Assembly (NCBI GenBank): GCA_946479475.1
Contig: CAMLGG010000045.1
Span: forward strand, 1-25,948
From: an uncultured Ideonella sp.
GTDB taxonomy: Bacteria; Pseudomonadota; Gammaproteobacteria; Burkholderiales; Burkholderiaceae
Direction: 5' to 3'
DNA length: 25,948 nucleotides
Shown: positions 7,484 through 14,747 of the stretch, piece after piece
How the letters are laid out: every line of letters begins with the position of its first letter
Position numbering within the stretch: the stretch's first letter is position 1
Program-made: the position numbers and the translations under genes
The notes under the pieces: model-generated
The model's input: the letters and a program-made list of their open reading frames with translations, nothing else
The model's database searches: none
Told to the model about the DNA's origin: nothing

Positions 7484-8824
7484 TCAGGAAGCGACCATGG
7501 CACAGACCACCGGACCAGGCTCCACGGGCTGGGTGGCGGAAGGCGCATCGACGGTCACCAACTCGGCGAGGCGCGCCAACGCGACATTGGCCGCCCCCCC
7601 GCTCGCCGCGTGCACGGTGAGAAGCGGCTGGCCGCGATGCACGACCTGCCCCGGCGGCAGCACGTCCGCCAGCCCGACGCGCGGGTCGATGGTGTCGTCC
7701 GACCGGCGGCGGCCGCCGCCGAGTTCGAGCACGACGAGGCCGATGGCGCGCGTGTCGACCGCTGCCACCTGGCCGTCCGTCGGTGCGGGCAAGGCGCGTG
7801 TCACCGGCGCCTGCGGCAGGCCGTGGTCGGCCGAAGACAGCACATCGGCAGGCCCGCCCAGCCCGGCCACCATCCGCGCGAAGGCCTCGGCCGCGCGGCC
7901 GCTGGCCAGCGCCTCGCGGGCGCGGTGCTCGCCGTCGGCGGGGCTTTCGGCCAGTCCACCCAGGTGCAGCAGCTCGCCCGCCAGCGCCAACGTGACGTGA
8001 AGCAGGCGAGGCTCGCGTGATCGTGCGGTGAGGAACTCGATCGCCTCGCGCACCTCCAGCGCATTGCCGGCATGGCGGCCCAGCACCTGGTTCATGTCGG
8101 TGACCAGGGCCCTCGCCGGCAGGCCCGCTCCACGCGCGACGCGCACAAGCGCCTCGGCCAGCGCCTGCGCCTCGGCGAACTCGCGGCAGAAGGCGCCGTT
8201 GCCGACCTTCACGTCCAGCACCAGGCCCTGCAGGCCCGCGGCGAGCTTCTTCGAAAGGATGCTGGCGACGATCAACGGCAGGGACTCGACGGTCGCCGTG
8301 ACGTCGCGGATCGCGTAGAGCCGCCGGTCGGCCGGGGCCAGTTCGTCGCTCGCACCGACGATGGCGCAGCCAGCCTCGCGCAGCACGCGCTCCAGCGTGG
8401 CGCGGTCGGGCGTGAGGCGGTAGCCGGGCCAGCTGCCCAGCTTGTCCAGAGTGCCGCCGGTGTGGCCCAGGCCGCGCCCCGAGATCATCGGCACAAAGCC
8501 GCCGCAGGCGGCCACGATGGGCGCGAGCATCAGGCTGACCTTGTCGCCCACGCCGCCCGTCGAGTGCTTGTCGAGCACCGGGCCCGGCAGCGCGGCGGCG
8601 GACCAATCCAGGCGCTTTCCGCTGTCGGCGAAGGCGCGGGTGAGCGCCACCATCTCGCCTTCTTCCATGCCGCGCAGCAGCACGGCCATGGCCATCGCGC
8701 CGGCCTGCGCGTCGCTCCAGCTGCCGTCGGCCAGGCCCTGCGCGAAGGCCTGCAGTTCGGCAACCGAGAGTGCACACCCATCGCGCTTGGCGCGGATGAG
8801 CTCCTGGGCCAGGAGCGCGCTCAT
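7484..8824 (-). CDS. deoA: Thymidine phosphorylase DeoA
   Basis: The 446-residue cytosolic enzyme splits thymidine (and deoxyuridine) with phosphate into the base and 2-deoxyribose-1-phosphate. It shows the family's phosphate-binding loop DKHSTGGVGDK (residues 85-95) and the signature SGRGLGHTGGTLDKL (115-129), plus the helical N-terminal domain (ELIRAKRDGCALS) and the C-terminal hammerhead-like domain with DDTIDPRVGLADVLPPGQVV. Length is as expected for DeoA (about 440). ATG 8824 overlaps the TGA of the upstream nucleotidase gene in an ATGA arrangement, implying translational coupling. It is the last gene of the nine-gene nucleoside operon. No uridine phosphorylase is present, so it may take the whole pyrimidine flow or leave uridine to genes elsewhere. 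Confidence 0.95.
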   Translation of the reverse strand: MSALLAQELIRAKRDGCALSVAELQAFAQGLADGSWSDAQAGAMAMAVLLRGMEEGEMVALTRAFADSGKRLDWSAAALPGPVLDKHSTGGVGDKVSLMLAPIVAACGGFVPMISGRGLGHTGGTLDKLGSWPGYRLTPDRATLERVLREAGCAIVGASDELAPADRRLYAIRDVTATVESLPLIVASILSKKLAAGLQGLVLDVKVGNGAFCREFAEAQALAEALVRVARGAGLPARALVTDMNQVLGRHAGNALEVREAIEFLTARSREPRLLHVTLALAGELLHLGGLAESPADGEHRAREALASGRAAEAFARMVAGLGGPADVLSSADHGLPQAPVTRALPAPTDGQVAAVDTRAIGLVVLELGGGRRRSDDTIDPRVGLADVLPPGQVVHRGQPLLTVHAASGGAANVALARLAELVTVDAPSATQPVEPGPVVCAMVAS

Positions 8825-10500
8825 GGCGACACCCGCGTGATGCGCGGCTGGTCCACCGGCGCAGGCCCGGCGTCGAGGTAGCGCGCGAGTGCGTCGACAT
8901 CCATGCCGCCCACCAGCCGGTCGCGGCCCTCGGTGAAGATCCGGTGGCCGTCGCCGCCGCCGGCGAGGTAGCTGTTGACCGTGATCCGCAGCGACTCGGC
9001 CGGCGCGATCACCCGGCCTTCGAGCTTCATGCTGCCCGGCACCACCCGGTCGCCGCGCGGGCGGCGCGCGTCCCACGCATAGCCGAACCCGCGCGAGACC
9101 TGCAGCAGCCGCGGCTCGTCCGGCACGTGCTCGCCGAACTGGCGCTCCAGCAGCTGCTTGAGTTCGGCGCCGGTCAGCGTCATCGTCACCAGGTCGTTGG
9201 AGAAGGGCTGGCTGGCGAACACATCCTCGTAGCGCACGATGCCTCCCGGCCCGGGCAGCAGCGGCGCACGAAGCCCGCCGGGATTGGTGAAGGCGATGCG
9301 CGCGCCGCCGCGATCGGCCGCCGCGGTGGCCGCCAGCTGCGCATCCGCGACCAGCCGCCCCAGCATCGACTCGCCCGCCTGGTCGGTGGCCGCCGTATAG
9401 GCCCGCGGCAGCTTGCCCACCACACGCTGGGCCAGGGGTGCGGCCAGCTTCTCGTAGCCGGCAATCAGCGACGTCTGGGCCGCGTCCTTCGCGTGGCGGT
9501 CGTGCCGCAGGACGTGGTTGGTGGCGCTCGACGAAAGCAGCGCCCCGCTGCGGCCATCGAGCTTCAGGTCGATCTCGGTGAGCAGGGTGCCGAAGCGGTG
9601 GGCACTGGTCACCAGGCGGCCGTCGATGCGGCAGATGTAGGCCTCGTGGGTGTGGCCGCTCACCACCACGCCCACGGCCGGATCGAGCTTGCGCACGATG
9701 TCCACGATGGGGCCGGAGATGCCGGGGCATTCGTCATGGCCGCCCGTCGGCTCGCCGCCTTCGTGGATCAGCACGACGATGGTCGCCACGCCCTGGCGTT
9801 TCAGCTCCGGCACCAGGGCGTTGACGGTCTCGGCCTCGTCCTTGAACTCCAGGCCCGCCACGCCCGCCGGGGTGACGATGCGCGGCGTGCCCTTCAGCGT
9901 GAGGCCGATGAAGCCCACCTTGACCGCGCCGTAGCGCTTGATCGCATAGGCCGGCAGGAGCGTCCTGCCGCTCGCCTTGTCGACGGTGCTGGCGGCCAGG
10001 TACTGGAACGTCGCGCCCTTGAACGGCGCCGGGCCCCTGCAGCCGTCCTGCGGATGGCAGCCGCCGCGTTGCAGCCGCAGCAGCTCGGCCGCCCCTTCGT
10101 CGAACTCGTGGTTGCCGACGGCCGACAGCTCCAGCCCCATGAGGTTCATGGCCTCGATGGTGGGCTCGTCGTGGAAGAGCGCCGAGAGCAGCGGGCTCGC
10201 GCCCACCAGGTCGCCCGCGGCCACCATCGCCACGTTCTCGGATCTCGCCTTCAGTTCCCTGACCGCCGTGGCCATGTACTCCGCCCCGCCCGCCGGCAGG
10301 GCCAGCGTCCTGCCGGGATTCGAGACATCGGCGGCACGGAAGCCGCCGGGCGGAGGCTTGAGGTGGCCGTGGAAATCGTTGATCGCGAGGATCTTCAGCT
10401 CGACGACCTCGGCCGGCTTCGAAGCCGGCGCCGCGGCGCAGCCCGCGAGCCCGCCGGCCGCCAGCAGCGCCACGCCGACAAGCCGGTGCCAGCTCGTCAT
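8821..10500 (-). CDS. Lipoprotein UshA-type 5'-nucleotidase / metallophosphatase
   Basis: The 559-residue protein removes phosphate from nucleotides outside the inner membrane, giving nucleosides for uptake. A lipoprotein signal ends in LAGC (C21), so it should be lipid-anchored, unlike soluble E. coli UshA. The metallophosphatase domain shows INDFHGHL (D42, H44), GDLVG (D97), GNHEFDEG (N130, H131), LIHEGG (H246) and SGHTHE (H283, H285). The C-terminal nucleotidase domain has TNPGGLRAPLL, FASQPFSND and NSYLAGGGDGHRIF, the substrate-binding part. Its stop overlaps deoA and its ATG is 2 bp from the end of deoC, so it sits inside the catabolic operon. Substrate range (5'-nucleotides, 2',3'-cyclic nucleotides or UDP-sugars) cannot be read from the sequence. 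Confidence 0.92.
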   Translation of the reverse strand: MTSWHRLVGVALLAAGGLAGCAAAPASKPAEVVELKILAINDFHGHLKPPPGGFRAADVSNPGRTLALPAGGAEYMATAVRELKARSENVAMVAAGDLVGASPLLSALFHDEPTIEAMNLMGLELSAVGNHEFDEGAAELLRLQRGGCHPQDGCRGPAPFKGATFQYLAASTVDKASGRTLLPAYAIKRYGAVKVGFIGLTLKGTPRIVTPAGVAGLEFKDEAETVNALVPELKRQGVATIVVLIHEGGEPTGGHDECPGISGPIVDIVRKLDPAVGVVVSGHTHEAYICRIDGRLVTSAHRFGTLLTEIDLKLDGRSGALLSSSATNHVLRHDRHAKDAAQTSLIAGYEKLAAPLAQRVVGKLPRAYTAATDQAGESMLGRLVADAQLAATAAADRGGARIAFTNPGGLRAPLLPGPGGIVRYEDVFASQPFSNDLVTMTLTGAELKQLLERQFGEHVPDEPRLLQVSRGFGYAWDARRPRGDRVVPGSMKLEGRVIAPAESLRITVNSYLAGGGDGHRIFTEGRDRLVGGMDVDALARYLDAGPAPVDQPRITRVSP

Positions 10501-10502
10501 GC

Positions 10503-11282
10503 TCAGTACCCCTCGGCGGACGAGGCTGCCGGCGCAGCGCCCGCCAGCACTGCCTCGATGTCGTCGAGCAGGCCGCTCGCGCCGATGCGAAAGCGCTGCG
10601 GCGTGCACGCCTCGTCACCCAGGGCCTCGCGGACCAGCGCGAGGTAGCGCGCCGCCTCGGCCACCGTGCGCACGCCGCCCGAGGCCTTGAAGCCCGCGGG
10701 ATGAGAGCGGTCCGAGGCGATGGCGGCCAGCATGATCCGCGCGGCCTCGGGCGTGGCGCCGGTCGGCGTCTTGCCGGTGCTGGTCTTGAGGAAGTCGGCG
10801 CCCTCGCCCAGCGCGATGCGGCTCGCCTCGGCAATGCGCTCGGGCGCCTTCAGCTCGCCGGTCTCGAGGATGACCTTGAGCGTGGAGCCCTCGCTGGCGC
10901 GCCGTGCCGCTGCGAGCACGCGACGGCAGGCGGCGGTATCGCCTTCGAGCAGCGCGCGCCAGGGCAGCACCACGTCGACCTCCTGCGCGCCGGCGTCGAG
11001 GATCAGGCCCGTGTCGCGCCCGGCGCGTGCCGGATCGGCATCGCCTTCGGGGAAGTTGGCGACGGCCGCCACGCGGATCCCGGCGGGCAGCTGCCGTCGG
11101 GCAAAGGCGGCCAGGCGCGGCCACACGCAGACGGCCGCCACGGCGCCGAATCGGCCCTGGGCCCGTGCGCAAAGCGCCGCGACGTCGGCCTCGGCGTCGC
11201 CTTCGTTCAGGCGCGTGAGGTCCAGGCAGGCCAGGGCCCGCGCGGCGATGGCGCGGTCATCGAATGAATGTTCTTCGTTCAT
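10503..11282 (-). CDS. deoC: Deoxyribose-phosphate aldolase DeoC
   Basis: The 259-residue class I aldolase cleaves 2-deoxyribose-5-phosphate to acetaldehyde and glyceraldehyde-3-phosphate, the exit from deoxynucleoside breakdown to central metabolism. The Schiff-base lysine is K166 in DFLKTSTGK; K199 in GFKASGGVRT and D103 in EVDVVLPW complete the catalytic set known from E. coli DeoC (K167, K201, D102). Length and the E. coli-like order of motifs are normal. It lies 15 bp after the purine nucleoside phosphorylase gene and 2 bp before the nucleotidase gene. The enzyme that makes its substrate from deoxyribose-1-phosphate (DeoB) is not encoded in the window. Confidence 0.95.
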   Translation of the reverse strand: MNEEHSFDDRAIAARALACLDLTRLNEGDAEADVAALCARAQGRFGAVAAVCVWPRLAAFARRQLPAGIRVAAVANFPEGDADPARAGRDTGLILDAGAQEVDVVLPWRALLEGDTAACRRVLAAARRASEGSTLKVILETGELKAPERIAEASRIALGEGADFLKTSTGKTPTGATPEAARIMLAAIASDRSHPAGFKASGGVRTVAEAARYLALVREALGDEACTPQRFRIGASGLLDDIEAVLAGAAPAASSAEGY

Positions 11283-11297
11283 GCCGCCGCATTGTGC

Positions 11298-12125
11298 TCA
11301 TCCTCGCAGCCCGGCCAGGATGGCGGCCAGCAGTTCGACGGCCGACTCCCCCGATCGAGCCGCCACCGCCAGGGTCTGCTCGTGGCTGAGCGCCTCGGCG
11401 GCCAGGCCGCAGCCGAGGTTGGTGATGAGCGACAGGGCCAGCACCTTCAGGCCGGCATGGCGGGCGAGGATGGTCTCGGGCACCGTGCTCATGCCGACAG
11501 CGTCGGCGCCCAGGCGCTGCAGCATGCGGATCTCGGCAGGCGTCTCGAACTGCGGGCCCAGCTGCCACGCATAGATGCCTTCGCGCAGCGGCCGCCCCAG
11601 GCGCCGCGCGACGGCCAGCGCCTGCTGGCGCAGCGCGGGGTCGTAGGCCTCGGCCATGTCGACGAAGCGCCGGTTGCCATGCTCGCCGACCAGGGGCGAG
11701 CGCTGCACCAGGTTCAGGTGATCGGCCACGAGCATCAGCGAGCCGGGCGGCAAGGACGTGTGCAGGCTGCCGGCGGCATTCGTCTGCACGAGCGTGCGGA
11801 CACCGGCCGCGGCGAGCGTGCGCACCGCGCCCCGCATGGCGCCCGCTTCGCCGTGCTCGTAGGCGTGCTGCCGGCCGGAAAGCACCATCGCCGGCGTGCC
11901 TTCGATCCGGCCGACCAGCACGCGCCCTGCGTGCCCGCCGACGCCGATGGCCGGGAAGGCCGGCAGCTCGGCATAGTCGATCTGCACGGCGCCTTCGACA
12001 CGCGCCGCCAGGGCGCCCCAGCCCGAGCCGAGCAGCACGGCGACTTCCGGCAAGTCATCGCCCGCGGCCTGCCGCAGGCGATGCAGCGAGGCTTGCACCG
12101 AGGCATCGAGTTCTTCAGGCGTCAT
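11298..12125 (-). CDS. Purine nucleoside phosphorylase, trimeric type
   Basis: The 275-residue enzyme splits purine (deoxy)nucleosides with phosphate into base and (deoxy)ribose-1-phosphate. Motifs are those of the trimeric, mammalian-like class (PunA/XapA): VLLGSGWG (phosphate loop), GRQHAYEHG, QTNAAGSL, WQLGPQFETPAEIRML and GADAVGMSTVPE. E194, M212 and N236 have the same spacing as human PNP E201, M219 and N243. In this class the glutamate/asparagine pair favours 6-oxopurines (inosine, guanosine), so adenosine must be deaminated first, fitting the nearby adenosine deaminase. ATG 12125 was chosen because GAGGA lies at good distance; ATGs at 12134 and 12140 are possible. All overlap the end of cdd. 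Confidence 0.92.
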   Translation of the reverse strand: MTPEELDASVQASLHRLRQAAGDDLPEVAVLLGSGWGALAARVEGAVQIDYAELPAFPAIGVGGHAGRVLVGRIEGTPAMVLSGRQHAYEHGEAGAMRGAVRTLAAAGVRTLVQTNAAGSLHTSLPPGSLMLVADHLNLVQRSPLVGEHGNRRFVDMAEAYDPALRQQALAVARRLGRPLREGIYAWQLGPQFETPAEIRMLQRLGADAVGMSTVPETILARHAGLKVLALSLITNLGCGLAAEALSHEQTLAVAARSGESAVELLAAILAGLRG

Positions 12126-12555
12126 CGCCGTCATCCTCATTCTTCAGGGCCAGATGCGCCGGGCCGAAGCTCGACGGCAGCAGTTGGCCCAGGGAGTGCT
12201 CGCCGCGCCAGCGGCCTTCGGCATCGGCCGAGCGAACCGGCAGCGAAGCCTCGCCGAACTCGCGCAGCTTCTGCCGGCAGCCGCCGCAGGGCGTGATGGC
12301 CTCGGCGCCCTCGCCCACCACCACGACGGCATGCAGGCGGCGGCCGCCGTTCAACACCATCTGCGAGATCGCCCCGGCCTCGGCGCAGACGCCCTCCGGA
12401 TAGGCCGCGTTCTCGACGTTGCAGCCGGCGTGGATGCGGCCCTGCTCGTCGAGCAACGCAGCGCCGACCCGGTAGCGCGAGTAGGGGGCATAGGCCTGCT
12501 CCCGCGCCTTTCGCGCGGCCTCGAGCAGTTCGCTCCATCGGTCCGTCTTCATCAT
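12115..12555 (-). CDS. cdd: Cytidine deaminase Cdd
   Basis: The 146-residue zinc enzyme deaminates cytidine and deoxycytidine to uridine and deoxyuridine. The active site is complete: NVENAAYPEGVCAEAGA with zinc ligand C57 and catalytic E59, and TPCGGCRQKLREF with C90 and C93. The length is that of the short tetrameric type (about 130-150), not the longer dimeric E. coli type. The start is ATG ATG, and either could be used. It begins 3 bp after the second permease gene and its end overlaps the phosphorylase gene, so uptake and breakdown genes are tightly linked. The acidic tail NEDDGDDA results partly from this overlap. Confidence 0.95.
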   Translation of the reverse strand: MMKTDRWSELLEAARKAREQAYAPYSRYRVGAALLDEQGRIHAGCNVENAAYPEGVCAEAGAISQMVLNGGRRLHAVVVVGEGAEAITPCGGCRQKLREFGEASLPVRSADAEGRWRGEHSLGQLLPSSFGPAHLALKNEDDGDDA

Positions 12556-12558
12556 GGC

Positions 12559-13500
12559 TCAGCGTTCCTTCACGTAGGGCTGGCCCAATGCTCGCGGAGC
12601 CCGCGCCCGGCCGATGAACCCGGCCAGCAAGACCACGGTGAGCGCATAGGGCAAGGCCTGGATGGCCTGCACCGGCACCTCGCCCAGGCCCGCGACGGGC
12701 GTGCCCTGCAAGCGGATGGCCAGCGCATCGAGGAAGCCGAACAGCAGGCAGGCGCCGAAGGCGCCCAGCGGCCGCCAGTGGCCGAAGATCATCGCGGCCA
12801 TTGCCATGTAGCCGCGGCCGGCCGTCATGTTGGGAACGAACTGCGGGCTCTGGGCCAGGACCAGGTAGGCGCCGGCCAGGGCGCACAGCAGGCCGTTGAG
12901 CGCGAGCGCCAGGTAGCGCAGGCCGGCCACCGAGACGCCGGCCGCATCGACCATCGCCGGGTTCTCGCCGGTGGCCTGCAGGCGCAGGCCGAAGCGCGTG
13001 TGGTCCAGCAGCCAGGCGACCGCCGGCACCAGGACCAGCGCTGCATACACGAGCCCGTTGTGGCCCAGCAGGCCGAGCACCGGTGTCTCGCCGCCCGCCC
13101 CGCCGAACCAGCGCGCCAGGCGCAGGTCGTCCGGCAGCGCCGGCGTCTGGCCGCCGAGGTGGAACCAGGCGACGCCGAGGGCCACCGTCAGGCCGGCGCA
13201 GGTCATGGTGATGGCCATGCCCGCCACCACCTGGTCGCCCCGGAAGGTGACGCAGGCCAGGCCGTGAACCATCGACAGCGCCACGCCCACAGCCAGCGCC
13301 ACGGCGAAGGCCACCGGCAGCGAGCCGCTCACCGACGCCGCAGCGCCGGCGGCGAAGGCCGTCGCGAGCATCTTGCCTTCGAGCCCGAGGTCGATGACGC
13401 CCGCCCGTTCGGACAGCGTGGCCGCCAGCGCGCAGAGGATGAGCGGCGTGGCCACGCGCAGCGTCGTGGCCACCAAGGTGGCGAACCCGATCTCATCCAT
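12559..13500 (-). CDS. Nucleoside ABC transporter permease (NupQ/YufQ-like)
   Basis: The 313-residue inner-membrane protein has about eight hydrophobic segments and the family sequence LSERAGVIDLGLEGKMLATAF near the N-terminus, typical of the second permease of BMP-type nucleoside importers. Other supports are GENPAMVDAAGVSVAGLRYLA (about residues 177-197), the cytoplasmic coupling loop, and GRGYMAMAAMIFGHWRPLGA. Known relatives import guanosine and other nucleosides (Bacillus NupNOPQ, Streptococcus BmpABCD, Treponema PnrABCDE). Its start lies inside the end of the first permease gene (8-bp overlap) and its stop is 3 bp before cdd, so it is translated as part of the operon. Confidence 0.92.
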   Translation of the reverse strand: MDEIGFATLVATTLRVATPLILCALAATLSERAGVIDLGLEGKMLATAFAAGAAASVSGSLPVAFAVALAVGVALSMVHGLACVTFRGDQVVAGMAITMTCAGLTVALGVAWFHLGGQTPALPDDLRLARWFGGAGGETPVLGLLGHNGLVYAALVLVPAVAWLLDHTRFGLRLQATGENPAMVDAAGVSVAGLRYLALALNGLLCALAGAYLVLAQSPQFVPNMTAGRGYMAMAAMIFGHWRPLGAFGACLLFGFLDALAIRLQGTPVAGLGEVPVQAIQALPYALTVVLLAGFIGRARAPRALGQPYVKER

Positions 13501-14671
13501 GCGGGGGCTCCGCCGGGCTGCCCGACCCCCCTCGGGGGGCGGGTCGGGACATTGGCCCGTCCCTGGGGGCCCTGTTGCGGGCCGGGCGCACCAGCAGCCG
13601 CGTGAACAGGGGCGCCGCGGCCTGCCCGAGAGCGCCGCAGAACAGCACGATCAGGCCCTGCAGCGTGAACACCATGTCGCGGCTGAAGGCCGGGATCTCG
13701 AACGCCAGTTCGGCGCCGCCCTGGTAGAGCGCGCCGAACAGCAGCGACGCGAGCACCACGCCGACCGGGTGGTTGCGCCCGATGAGCGAGACCGCGATGC
13801 CGGCGAAGCCCGCGCCCACCACGTAATCCAGCAGCAGGCGGCCGTGCACGCCGGCCACCTCGTTGATGCCGACCAGCCCGGCCAGCGCCCCCGAAACCGC
13901 CATCGCCGTCACCACCTGCCGGCCCGGCCGGATGCCGGCGTACTCGGCCGCCGCCGGCGCAAAGCCGACCGCGCGGACCGCATAGCCGGAGCGCCCGCGC
14001 CACAGCCAGAGCCACACCAGCACCACCGCGGCCGCGGCCAGCAGCACCGACAGGTTGAGCGGCGAGCTCGGCCAGTCGATGCCCAGCGCCGCGAGCACCT
14101 CGTGCACCGGCGGCACCTGCGCCGCCGGCCCGAACGAGCGGCTCTCCACCGTCATGTTGCCCGGCTCCTTCAGTACCTCGACCAGCAGCCACGAGAGCAA
14201 GGCGGACGCGAGGAAGTTGAACATGATGGTGGTGATGACCACGTGGCTGCCGCGCCAGGCCTGCAGCACGCCGGGGATCGCGCCCCACACCATGCCGAAG
14301 GCCATGGCTGCGATCACCATGGCCGGGAGCACCAGCCAGGCCGGAAAGCTGTCGCCCAGCCACAGCGCCACCAGCGCGGTGCCGATGCCACCCAGCATCG
14401 CCTGGCCCTCGCCGCCGATGTTGAACAAGCCCGCGTGGTAGGCCACCGCGACGGCCAGCCCGGTGAAGACGAAGGTCGTCGCGTAGTACAGCGTGTAGCT
14501 GATGCCCAGCCAGCTGCCGAAGGCGCCGCGCAGCAGCAGCTGCAGCGCCTGCAGCGGATCCTGGCCTGCCACGGCGACGACCACGCCGCTGACGAAGAAG
14601 GCCAGGGCCAGGTTGAACACCGGCAGCAGGAAGAGGTCCGCCCAGCGCGGCAGGGTCTGGCCCGAGCTCAT
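13493..14671 (-). CDS. Nucleoside ABC transporter permease (NupP/YufP-like)
   Basis: The 392-residue first permease has about nine or ten hydrophobic segments and the family hallmark AVAYHAGLFNIGGEGQAMLGGIG (about residues 74-96). It also has VITTIMFNFLASALLSWL and the coupling loop VRAVGFAPAAAEYAGIRPGR. It pairs with the next gene to form the membrane channel. The last 30 or so residues (RNRAPRDGPMSRPAPRG and on) are hydrophilic, rich in proline, glycine and arginine, and encoded by a run of GC-rich inverted repeats; the tail looks like an addition, not part of the conserved fold. The gap to the ATPase gene upstream is 73 bp and full of hairpins, the only real gap in this operon. Confidence 0.92.
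   Translation of the reverse strand: MSSGQTLPRWADLFLLPVFNLALAFFVSGVVVAVAGQDPLQALQLLLRGAFGSWLGISYTLYYATTFVFTGLAVAVAYHAGLFNIGGEGQAMLGGIGTALVALWLGDSFPAWLVLPAMVIAAMAFGMVWGAIPGVLQAWRGSHVVITTIMFNFLASALLSWLLVEVLKEPGNMTVESRSFGPAAQVPPVHEVLAALGIDWPSSPLNLSVLLAAAAVVLVWLWLWRGRSGYAVRAVGFAPAAAEYAGIRPGRQVVTAMAVSGALAGLVGINEVAGVHGRLLLDYVVGAGFAGIAVSLIGRNHPVGVVLASLLFGALYQGGAELAFEIPAFSRDMVFTLQGLIVLFCGALGQAAAPLFTRLLVRPARNRAPRDGPMSRPAPRGGSGSPAEPPHG
13521..13548. repeat. GC-rich inverted repeat inside the permease tail
   Basis: CCCGACCC (13521-13528) and GGGTCGGG (13541-13548) are perfect complements, and the inner C and G runs can pair further with one bulge. It lies in the part of the first permease gene that encodes the unconserved proline/glycine tail, and may be a short dispersed repeat that extended the reading frame. 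Confidence 0.5.
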
Positions 14672-14685
14672 AAGCGCGCACTCTT

Positions 14686-14747
14686 GGCGCTACGCGCCGT
14701 CCCGCCAAGCGGGAGCTGAGCCCCTACGGGCGGCCGGGCGGGGCTCA
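14686..14747. repeat. Three consecutive hairpins between ABC ATPase and permease genes
   Basis: The gap holds three perfect stems: GGCGC/GCGCC with loop TAC (14686-14698), TCCCGC/GCGGGA with loop CAA (14700-14714), and TGAGCCCC/GGGGCTCA (14717-14724 and 14740-14747), the last including the ATPase stop codon. It could stabilise or attenuate the transcript between the binding protein/ATPase part and the rest of the operon, or be a dispersed palindromic repeat. Confidence 0.6.

Noticed and set aside
6897..8900. Minus-strand open frame of 667 codons
   Set aside because: It overlaps deoA in another frame and the exported protein gene in antisense; only deoA's frame gives a recognisable enzyme.
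8824..9730. In-frame upstream extension of deoA to 9730
   Set aside because: The added part is a shadow of the nucleotidase gene; DeoA motifs and normal length begin at ATG 8824.
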